DNA from: Lumbricus rubellus | Lineage: Eukaryota > Annelida > Clitellata > Crassiclitellata > Lumbricidae | Assembly (NCBI GenBank): GCA_945859605.1 | Contig: OX243822.1 | Location: 3,540,379 to 3,604,378, forward strand | Reading direction: 5' to 3' | DNA: 64,000 nucleotides | Part shown: piece by piece, positions 43,506 to 54,350 of the stretch | Position numbering within the stretch: position 1 is the stretch's first letter | Layout: every line of letters begins with the position of its first letter | The notes under the pieces: generated by a model | Database searches by the model: none | What the model was told of the DNA's origin: nothing | The model's input: only the letters and a program-made list of their open reading frames with translations | Made by a program: the position numbers and the translations under genes

Positions 43506-43619
43506 CCTGCTTTTGATACGACCCCTGCACGTGCCTACTTTTGATACGACCCCCTGCACGTGCCTGCTTTTGATACGACCCCTGCACGTGCCTGCTTTTG
43601 ACACGACCCCTGCACGTGA
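43506..43619. repeat. 28-bp minisatellite, four copies each with CACGTG
   Basis: Unit CCTGCTTTTGATACGACCCC + TGCACGTG. CACGTG at 43528, 43557, 43585 and 43613; a further one at 43369. Lies about 230 bp past the stop of pou6 terminal exon B. Confidence 0.92.
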
Positions 43620-43845
43620 GCTCTACTCTGGACCCATACGGAACACGGCGGGTCTTATATATAAGGGTGCAGTCCATGCCAGAAACTTCTAACTCAAATC
43701 TGCCCAACTCTAAAACAGATCTCCTATTCAGGGCGGATGGTGCACATATTCATTGGGAGGCTGCACCCCTCCCCTGCTCTTCCCTACCCTCAGGGGGTGG
43801 GTGGGAGTGGCGTACCAGTTCGGGTTGGGTGGGTGGGTGGATCGA

Positions 43846-43979
43846 TCATGAGTTGGGCGATTGTGGCGATTTGAGTTTTTTGATCGTGTTCTTCAGCGTC
43901 TGACGTTTGTTGCAGAACCAAACGCGGATGACCTCGCGGTCAAAGTTCAACTTCTCCGCCAGTTCCGTCATCTCAGAAC
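43846..43979 (-). CDS. pou6: pou6 terminal exon B: homeodomain helix 3 and stop
   Basis: 44 codons after the split Gly: SEMTELAEKLNFDREVIRVW, FCNKRQTLKNTIKKLKSPQS and PNS, then TGA. Recognition helix VWFCNKRQ keeps Cys50, Asn51 and Gln54, with Val at homeodomain position 47. The acceptor is TTTTTTCCAG. It takes the same incoming phase as exon A and is 69% identical to it over 35 residues. Confidence 0.93.
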
Positions 43980-46900
43980 CTGGAAAAAACGAATAAATAA
44001 AACACGAAAATAGATATAAAAATACTAGAGATTATAAATAATCAATATTAAACCTCTCGTTTTGTATTTTCGTTCATGTGAAGTTTGCACACGGGTCTCA
44101 TCATAAATTGACGTAAGTGCCACTTATATTTATACAAGGAACATGACATTTAAAAGAGGTGTGCAATTGAGTGTCATTCTTATATAACCTGAACAACTGG
44201 CACTCGGAAGTATTGGCCATGGAAATATTGGCAGAGAAATACAAAATTATTAGCATCATCGTTATCATTGACACCTAATAATCTGCAGAAAAATAGGAAA
44301 TAAAAAAAATAACAATGGAAGAAAATAATAAAATATTTACAATTAAAGCACAATAAATATCATACACAATATCGAATAAATAATTATAAATGTTATAATA
44401 AAAAAATCATATCTATAAAAATCTTATAAGCACAAGACCTAGAAAATTTATGCAGAGTAAGAAACTGTCGTCGTGGTCATCACATCCTCCTCCTCCTCCT
44501 CCTCCTCCTCCTCCTCCTCATCTACAAGACAGCGTCGAGCCTTTTCTACAGTGGGTCCCGCTATCTGGAATGGGATCCCGCTAAATATGTGACTAATGCC
44601 TAGGCTAAATTCACGCTCTTTTTATAAGTCGCTCAAAACCTATTTATTTATTTCGAAAATTTATATAGCACCTCTTCAAGGTAGGCTACTCAGAAGCCTT
44701 TTTTTTGCCAGTTGTTGACACGTTCCAAACCAGATATAATGCGTCTTGGTAGGGTTCAGTCTCAAACGGTTAGAGGACATCCAGGCCTCCAAGGTTTCCA
44801 TGGCCCTACAAATTTCTCGAACCGCATCAGATGCTGAGCAGTGAGCATAGGCCTGGAGATCATCAGCGTAGGATTGACTTATGATTGCATTTGCCAATAA
44901 AAGTGGTCCAAGGTCTGCAGTGTATATTGTATATAATAGGGGACCTAAGACAGAGCCTTGGGGCAATCCAAACGGATTATTTATATTATTTTAGCTGTGG
45001 CTGGACTGGGAGCGCTTCTGAGTAGGTTTCTTGAAGAAGCGCTATATAAATTCACGCAATGAATGACCAAAATGAATCATCATTTCAGCTAACTTGTATT
45101 GTTGCAACATATAATTTCTAACGTAGAATTTAACCAACAATGTTATTCAAAATCCTACGAATTTCTATAGTGAAGTAGCATACAATTAGATTTTCAAACA
45201 CGACTCTCACATAATTATTATACGTTATATCCATGGCAGAAAAGAAGTGTGCAATTATTGTTGAGAACAGTAACTTCTCATTGTTATGTATGAAACAACA
45301 CCCGCTATCACCAGCAACGAGTGAAACAAAATGCCAGCGTTCTGCTTTGCCTTATACGGTAAACATATCAATTAAACAGGTGTTTATTTATATGTTACAT
45401 TCCCCGTCCCACCTTTTTTTTATACAAAATACCGGTTCAATCTAGTAATTTCTCTTAACGTCAGTTTTTGGTTACAATAACTCCGACCTTGACCCTGAAT
45501 AGCTGGGACAGCTCTTAGATTCCGGAGAAACAGAAACAGAGAAGAGGAGGAATTGGTGACCACAACTTTGAGAGGGATGCAAAGTAACCTTCCTTAGGAA
45601 GGAGAGGGTACAGTCAGAGGAAAATAAAAGGGTGAGTTTCAAAGTGGGCGATAGATTAACTGCGACAAAAGCTAAAACCATTCCTCATCGCAGCTGTATT
45701 AAGCTGAACATCTGTATTAAAGAAGACAGCCGTTTTAAAAGAGCAGTGACTTATACACCTTTTTAATGCACACACTCGCGCTATTTATTAAATTAAACAT
45801 GCGCCAGGGTCGACTGTTACTAAAGAATCGAAAACGTTACACACCCCTTTTAAGATTTCCAGTTGCTTTATAAGTACAATAATACGCAGTGCGGTAACAT
45901 TGATACAGCTTAGATTTCGTTATGCCATGCAAACATTCAAAACTGTTGAAAAAATAATTGAACTGTTAAAAGTAATTTCTACCAAAGTTAAGATGTTGTT
46001 AATCGGCTCATTTTATAACTATGGTTTTATTGAAACCATTCGAAAAAATCACAATGCAAGCAAACGACAAGCTAATGAAAGCACAGCTATGCATGCATGT
46101 ATGAAAACAGAAGAGAAAGAGATTGACAAAAGGAAAAAGAAAACTAAGACAACAAAGAAGAAAAAAAACATAACGAAAAACATACTAATTGGAAACAATT
46201 CACATAGAACAGTTCCGGTTTAATACTAATAATAACAAAGCATAAAATTAATAATATCTATAAATTTATATAATTTCGTTTATCTGAAATTGAGAACTGA
46301 CGTTAAGCATGACGCTGGAGTGTCAGTGAATATCTCTCTCACTCACTCTTTCACTGCTTGTCCTTCTGCTATTCTCTATTCTCAATCTAACCTTCTTCCT
46401 CTCCCTGTTTCTTGCCTGCCTCTGTCTTTCTGTCTGTCTGACTGTCTGTCGGACCTTAGGAGACTAAACATGCACACACAAACAAACAAACAGAAAGACA
46501 TACACATACTTTAAAACACACAAAGCATACACATACAAAAAACATGCTCACAGAAAGACATACACAGACACATGCATACATACAATAACACACACATACA
46601 GTATACAAACACACATACAAGTGCACACAAAGAAACCGCAATCATGCACACAAACACATAATTATATACACACAAAACACTCAAAAATAAAGACACACAC
46701 ACACACACGCACATGTATTAACCAGTGTTATTTTAGTTCCTGAGAATAGAATAAGAATAATAATTATTTTAATTTCGTTCCATGGAACGAGAACTGGAAT
46801 AAAAAATAATTCTGGAACGAGAATAGAATAGGAATAAAAATTTCAATATTTTTTTGGAACGAGAACGGAATAGAAATAGAATATATTGAAATTTTTATTC

Positions 46901-47703
46901 CTATTCTATTCTCGTTCCAGAATTTTTTTTCGGACTGAAGGCGGCTCCTGATTTGTCACTACGCGGCACTATGATAGTAGCTTCTCCGTATACTCTATCT
47001 CTGCATAATGCTTTATGGTCATTTCCGCATCAGCCAGTTTGTTTACGAATCGAGCTACGGGTGTCACTTAGCCAGAATTAGAAGTGAAAAAGCGTAAATA
47101 TGAGTTTGTCTAAAAGTTTGGCGGGTAGAAAAAAAGAGTCTGGCGTTTGGCAATATTTTTCCTATTCAGAAGGAAAAAATATTAGTCAGTGTGAAGTAGT
47201 AGATGCCAATAGCGGTGAATGCTGTGATAAACAGCTCAACGGGAAGAATCCAAAAAATTTGAAGAAACACGTGCGAACTTGTCACCCGAAATAATTGACT
47301 GGTAACTTTTTAGTGTCTGTCTGCCGAGAAACTTTTATTATAGTCTGACTTTTTCTTAACAGTCGCATTCACATTGTCCGCAATTTACTAATCTTATAAA
47401 TAGGTCAAAAGACTCGAGACACTGTTTTGTGTGTTACTGTGAACATTCATGTTAGACATAACTATGAGAAGTGGAAGTGGAAGTGGAAGTGGAACTAGAA
47501 ATAAAAATTTTCTGGAACTGGAACTGGAACTAAAATTATTTCTAAATAGGAAGTGGAACTAGAATAAGAACGAAATTTATTTATAAAGAAGAACTAAAAC
47601 TAGAATAAAAATTACAACAATGGAATAGAATAAGAATAGGAATAAAAATTAATCCTGGAACTAAAATAACACTGGTATTAACACACAAAACACAGAAAAA
47701 TAG

Positions 47704-47737
<34 letters not shown>

Positions 47738-48366
47738 GCGGCGGAGTGAGTGACCACGAAAGAAGTATAGCCGACCTCTGAGCCCGCCCGTGCCCCGACC
47801 GACAGATCGCTCTGGTCTGCCTCTCCTCTCTCTCTCCCTCTCGCGTCCTCCTAGTTCCGAGGTGTCAGTTGTCTTATCGTGTTTTTCAAGACCTGTCGCT
47901 TATTGCAGAACCAAATGCGAATGATCTCGCGGTCATAATTCAGTTCACCGGCCAGCTTAGACATCTCGGCTCCTGCAGAGATCCACAGAGATCCACAAAG
48001 ATCCAGAGAGATCCATAGAGATCCACAGAGATCCACAGAGATCCAGAGACGACAGCAGCAGCGATGACGACAAGAAATAAACAGAAAGAACAACAACAGT
48101 CATGCAAACTATTGAACTAAACACACAACAACACCAGCAACACTACAGTGTTCCTACCACTAAGCAGGGCAGTACAGTAGCCAGGGAAAAAAAATTGCGT
48201 TTTATTTTGGGAGAATGAAAAGGACAAGGTCGCAAAGTGCAGAGACATTTTTAAAAGCACAAATAGTTGAATAATCAAAAACATCGATTTTTCTCTCAGA
48301 TTGACAATTGATGGTTTGCAAGCATGATGCCATGAACGAATAAATGAAATTAAAAGGTAAAACACA

Positions 48367-48398
<32 letters not shown>

Positions 48399-51300
48399 TC
48401 ATCTGCACTTCAGGGCATTTTTATTTCAAATAATTATTAAAAAATAATAAGCAACACCATTTCCATTTCCGGATAGAGAGTGGAACACACCAAATTAGAT
48501 TTTGAAAAAATATTTACGATATTACACATTGGAGTTGAACCACGAAGGGACAATAAGAAAATTCCCCAAATGTGCAAGTCGAAAACGACAGGTCCAACGA
48601 GTATGACCAAAATGGCATTAAAAGAAATGAATGAAAAGCGCTAAACCGGGCACCACACATTCCCTCAGGATCTACCACTGACAACAAACCCATTCGGAAG
48701 GTGGAGTTGGCAAACTGAGCAGGACTTGATGGACGCCTTGCATGCCTGCCGACAATTAAATTCAACTCCTGAAATAACCTGCGATCATCTGTTCATACTA
48801 TGACTTGAGTAATATATAAAAAAAAACAGAAGATAATAAACAAAATAAAAAATAAAATAGAAAATAAAGCGCAAAGACTGCTACAGCTCTAAACCTGATC
48901 CAATATGATGCATGCACAACACATTGAAGTCCAGACAAAACAAGAGAAACAACAGAAACAAATAGATTTAATAAAATCACAGAGAGAAAATTTCTAACAA
49001 CAATACAAGACTTGCATAGATAGCACTAAGGCTGCTACTACACTACTCATTCCGCTAATCCTAAAAGCATCTACATGCTACGTTGCAGTCACAACACTTA
49101 ACCCTTTACCGACTGAATGATAGGCTCTCCAATACCATTTACTACATTTTGGTCAGTAAAGGGTCATTCAATCCACATAAACATTGCAACACAAAATACA
49201 CAGAACTGAACAAAGAACTGTGAAGATTTTGAGATGCGCTTTAAAACAACAATAACTTGAAACAAATTCTACTACAAATCATGCATCTATACAGCAAAGC
49301 CACATTACCTCGGTAACCCCCTATGGACCGGAACTCAAAATAAAATTTTTAATCCTGAACCCCAGAATCTACTTTTTGGCGAGCAAAATAACACTCTGCT
49401 CACAAATCTGACTTTCAGGATATCTTTGAATAGACTACCCGAGAAATTCTGAACACTTGGTAGAAAATTGTTTATAATTTCGAATTCGGTTGTTTTTGGA
49501 TTTTCATCACTTTTGCAATATTCGTAGACACTTGAAAAAAGAAGCATAGGAATTTTTTGTTAAAACTGCAAGTATTTGCAATGAAATCTGGAGTTGCAAA
49601 AAAATTATTGCACATTTTGGCTGACAAAGGGCTGAATAAAATGATGGATAAATTGATATAAACTGCACTTCTTCCCAATTTTATGTCCATGGATATCAGC
49701 CTCCACAAGAGAAAAAGACAAAAATTGCAATTCAGCAACAGCTACCACAGAAATTTCTCTCAAAATATTTCCCTTCACAAATTTTACAACATAAAAACAG
49801 CAATCAACAACAACAACAACAATAGTTTTTATGCCAAGAACACTACAACCTACTACGAGCAGACAATCTCAGCCCAAAAACAATTTACGCATAACACAAA
49901 AAGCCGAACGAAGGACGAGCACGACATACCCGACGGGTGAGTACTCCGCTCGAAATGCTCGTTGAGTAGCTCGAGCGCCTGGGGAGTAAATGACGTCCGT
50001 CGCTTGCGTTTCTTCGACGGCTCGAGACCTATGAACTCCGTCAGGTTCTGCATTCCGTTCTTGTATCGTTCTTCGGCCATCGCCATCCATCGCTCGAGCA
50101 CTGGCTTTATCTTCTGAGCGCTCTTCGGGGTGATGTCCAACTTTTCGAACCTGTAAGCAGTTAAAAGTGATTCAAGTAAGTAAGTAAGTATGCAACTATG
50201 CATGTACTTAATTGAACTGCCAATAAATGCACTGCGGGTACATCGAAAGAAAAAACAATTTAAGAAAGCACAATCAGAAAAAAATAATCATAATACGCAA
50301 TTAAATAATCATTATGAAAATATGCAGTCATAAAAGATGATAGACATCTTTGGAGCTGTGTAACAGAATAGTAAAATCAATTGAATAGCATTGGTGTCAT
50401 AAAAATGCACCGGGCTAATGCATCAGCATGCAGAATCTCAAGATTTTGAATCTGGAAGTAATTTTTAATTTAAAAGAAATTAAAAGTAAACTAAAAGCAA
50501 TTTAGAAGAATAATCAACATCCAAGTGTTCGAAGCAGGAAGTAGTTAGTTGTATTTTAAAAGAAATAAAAAAAGTAAGTTAAATGAAAAAAGTCCAACAG
50601 TAAGAACATTGAAGTAATTGCAATTTAAAAGTAAATTAAAAGTAATTTAGAAGAACAATCAATTCTAACTGCTCAATACTGGAAAGTTATTGAAAGTAGT
50701 TGTAATTTAAAAGTAAAAAAAGGAAATAAATTTTTTTTAAATAAAAGTAATTTAGAAGAACAATCAATAATTTAATTCGAAAGTAAATAAAAAGTAATTT
50801 AGAAGAACAATCAACCCAGAATAGACAGCTTGCCTGCAGATGGCCGACTGACTGTACGAAGGTCCTTCAGTGACGCTGAGCGCTTGTCCGACTTGCGTCT
50901 GCGTAAGACCGAGCGACAGACGACGGATCTTGAACTGCTTCGCGAATTCACGCATCTCGTCGAGATTAACGCCGTCGACGATCGTACCTTCTCTCGTGCT
51001 GCTTATCGTGTCTGCGGTTTGAAACATGGAAAGATACAGACAGCTATAAATCGATTGGCGTAATATAAGAAAATTATTTCTCATTATAATATCATTATTA
51101 TTTAATTTAAAAAAAAAGGATTTTATTTTTTGCGCCGAGGTATTTTAGGATCCCTCAGGGACTTATATCTTAACTACTGTTATAAAACCGGTTCGGAATT
51201 GTCAGGCCTCGTCTTCAGGGTTTGAAGACAAGGCCTATTATTATTATTATTATCATAGGTATCGTCTTGCCTAATCATTACAATTGGGCATTTGTTCATC

Positions 51301-54284
51301 ATAGGGGGTGGTGGTGTAATTGGTGCCTTGGAGCCGGATGGTTCTAAGTTCGAATCCACCTAAAGTCGCCACGTAGGGACCTTGAGCAAGTCCCTCACTT
51401 GCAAGAGAGAGTAGAGGGTTTGAATGGGGTGCTATAGCAAATTTTATGCACGAAATAAATTTATCCAGAATTACCAGTACTATAATACCCTTACTATATT
51501 TGTGAAGAAGCATAAAATCGATGGTGTTTCTATAGGACTTGTTAATTACCAGTACTATAATACCGTTACTACATTTGTGAAGAAGCATAAAATCGATGGT
51601 GTTTCTATAGGACTTGTTAAAGGTCCCTGCACAATGACTGTCTGAGAGGAGGAGGATCGAACCCTTGCTCTCCATGCTAAAAGGCGAGCGTTTGAAACCA
51701 ATGGGCTGATAAAATATAGGTCGTGGATCCGCTCACGCCCGTCACGTGAACCGTCTGGAAGAGGCGAAGACCGCAGGGGGGAGAAGGTAGTTGATGTTAG
51801 CAGTTGATGGTCAAGCTATTAGGCTAGGTTGGCCAACAACTGCTAAACAACCAACGCAAAAATCTTAAGAATCTAATGACGACACTAACCCTAACACTAA
51901 CCCTAACCGACCCTCACGACGCAAAAATCTTAAGAATCTAATGACGAAACTAACCCTAACACTAACCCTAACCGACCCTCACGACGCGAAACCTTATACC
52001 CTATACGCGAACGACACCTAGGTCTTCTATGTTATAACCATGCTTAAATTTAACGATAAAGAGCGCATAATTACCTGTGCAAAATGTTCCTCCATACGTA
52101 GGGTCATTTGTAAGACATTTTAAACGTTTTACATTGCAATTCGTCTAAAATCGTCAGACCCTGCCTGTCGCACGTGCTGTTGACAGTAGGGTTTAGAAAG
52201 GATGGGCATAAATTGTACTCGACAACCTCCTCCCCTACGGTATTCGACTCTTCCACATTGTTTTCCGCTAACCTGATTGGCCGACGGGTGTTAGCCCACC
52301 GTCCGTAGCCAGTGCGACCAATAATGTTACGGGCGTGAATGTAGCACATGGTTTCCGCTAACGCTCGGGGCGTGAGCGGATCCACTACGTAAAATATATT
52401 CCACTATAGGCAGCATTGTGCACAAATTGAACACCTTCACAAATGGGCGATTAACTATTTAAATAAGTGGAAATCCGGAGCAACATCAAAAATTAACATA
52501 CCAAATTTAAACATTTCCTTTTATAAAACTGAATGAAAACGTTTCGAAGGTGTCTAAAATTGAGCATCAAAATTGGAAGCATTATAATTGGATACCGTAT
52601 CACACACGCAGGTATACGCACATAGAACTTGTGCCACACAATCTGCTGATTAATAATAACAATTACAATTTAATCAATGTTATCCTGTACCTTGTCTCAA
52701 CATATTTCTCCCACTCGTACACTTGAATCAGGCAGTGCCGCACCTTCTCCATGGCTGGCCCTGCCAACTAGAATGGGGGGGGGGTCCCTGCCACTCTTCT
52801 CCAACTGTCTATGTCTCATTTCTCACTGTCTATAAGACGTATTCAACCGTGGATGGACTTGGAAGGCTTCTGAAAGGATGTCACAGCCATTTTCCTGCAA
52901 TAAACTTTCCATCTTATTTGACACAGCAACAGTAACAATTCCTCTCCTTCCTTACCCCCCCCCCCATCTCCCATAGCCCAGCATACCATACAAGCACAAA
53001 AACATCATCTCCCATACTCTACCTTAGACCTTACCTCCCATACTCTACCTTAGACCTTACCTCCCATACTCTACTTTAGACCTTACCTCCCATACTAAAC
53101 TTTAGACCTTACCTCCCATACTCTACCTTAGACCTTACCTCCCATACTAAACTTTAGACCTTACCTTCCATACTCTACCTTAGACCTCCTCATCTACCAT
53201 ACTCTACCTTAGACCTTACCTCCCATACTCTACCTTAGACCTTACCTCCCATACTCTACCTTAGACCTTACCTCCCATACTCTACCTTAGACCTTACTTC
53301 CTATACTCTACCCTAGCCCTCATCTACCATACCTCACCTCAAACCTCATCTCCCATGCTCTACTTTAAAGACTTCATCACCCATACCATACCTTAGCGCA
53401 TCCGAACACACATGCTCTGAAATAATACTAACTTGGTAGTAGTTGGTTGATATTAGGCGTCACTCCATTGACTCCCCCACCACCTCCACCTCCACCCATC
53501 CCACAACCTCCACCACCCGTCGTCGACACCGCCTCTCCCCCTGTCGTCGTCCCTTGCACCACCCCCGACCCTGCCGCAGCCGCCGCCGACAGCAAGGCCT
53601 GCGTCATCTGCGCTATGTTGATCTGCAAGGTCTTCCCGGCCGAGCCCCCGAGAGTGGCGGCGGCGGTCCCGTTTGGCGCAGCCGACAGGGTGAGAGTCGC
53701 CGCCTGGGACGATGATGAGGAGGCGGACCCTGTGGCGGCGTCGGCCGATGCGGCTGCGGCCACAGCGGCGGCTGAGCGCTGTAGCTGCTGGACGAGTTGA
53801 CCGATCTTTGTGGGACCCGATGTTGAAGAGCCGCTTGTGCTGTTCGTTACCACGTTCTGCTGGAGCAGCTGTGACAAGTGGTGAGGGCTTTTTTTAATGT
53901 GCAGTTGTACACAAAATGTGCAGTTCTAAATGGATTTGTGCAGTTGTAGAAGCACTTCTGTACAGTTAAAACTAGCAAGAAAAAGGTTTGTGCGAGAAGG
54001 AAATTGTGAGATATGGGATCGTAATTCGTCACTCTCAATAAATAAATAAATAAATAAATAAGTCAATTAATCAGTCAATAAATAAATAAATAAATAAGTC
54101 AATTAATCAGTCAATCAATAAATAAATAAATAAATCAGTCAATTAATCAATCAATCAATCGATCAAAAAATTAAATCAATCACAATTCGTATAAAGCCTC
54201 TTCGATATTTCTACTCAGAGGCGCTCCCGGCTGAGATCAAGCGAAAAAGGCGACCTTCAACAGTTTTACAAACTGCTCATACAT

Positions 54285-54350
<66 letters not shown>

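Larger units (their letters stand above)
31801..43845. other. Intergenic region between hpd and pou6
   Basis: Repeat-rich, with no host exon recognised. 31950-32010 is a LINE 3' tail with the AACGGCTTCTGTTGTCATA loop. 33600-35080 is AT-rich with a LINE-like tail at 34325-34385 and nothing else clear. 35085-35175 (minus) reads GHVVRMDKDRSKGIMP, an RTE-type scrap. 39013-40035 is the AT-rich interior of an inverted-repeat element. 41560-42500 holds two modules only. 42810-43080 is unassigned. Confidence 0.7.
46723..47674 (+). mobile_element. hAT element with BED zinc-finger remnant
   Basis: Ends CAGTGTTATTTTAGTTCC / GGAACTAAAATAACACTG, with perfect 8-bp target duplications GTATTAAC at 46715-46722 and 47675-47682, diagnostic of hAT. 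Subterminal GGAACGAGAA/GGAATAG repeats on both sides. The transposase is deleted apart from its N terminus. Confidence 0.93.
43980..47850 (-). other. Interval between the two terminal exons
   Basis: Contains a module at 44163-44128 (minus), (CTC)n 44485-44520, nested LINE scraps 44526-45062, modules at 45754 and 45842, an unassigned minus-strand frame at 45681-45472, CA-rich DNA 46485-46710 and a hAT element. No exon other than A and B was found. Confidence 0.7.
51012..53432 (-). other. pou6 intron with SINE, TIR element and minisatellite
   Basis: SINE 51302-51445; a 76-bp tandem duplication 51470-51621; a hAT-type element 51719-52390; modules at 52430 (weak) and 52554-52519 (minus); a 26-bp minisatellite. 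52600-53000 carries a LINE-like scrap (52725-52900) and is otherwise unassigned. Confidence 0.7.

Noticed and set aside
47851..48096. Exon A frame extends 5' through the decamer array to an ATG at 48096
   Set aside because: The upstream part is repeat translation; the CTCTGCAG acceptor in the right phase explains the exon. A rare alternative start there is not excluded.
52104..52385. 93-codon minus-strand frame
   Set aside because: Lies wholly inside a TIR element and shows no recognisable domain.
53443..53897. Plus-strand Pro/Arg-rich frames
   Set aside because: Antisense of the GC-rich pou6 exon at 53433-53868, whose minus-strand frame fits splice phase and POU6 composition.
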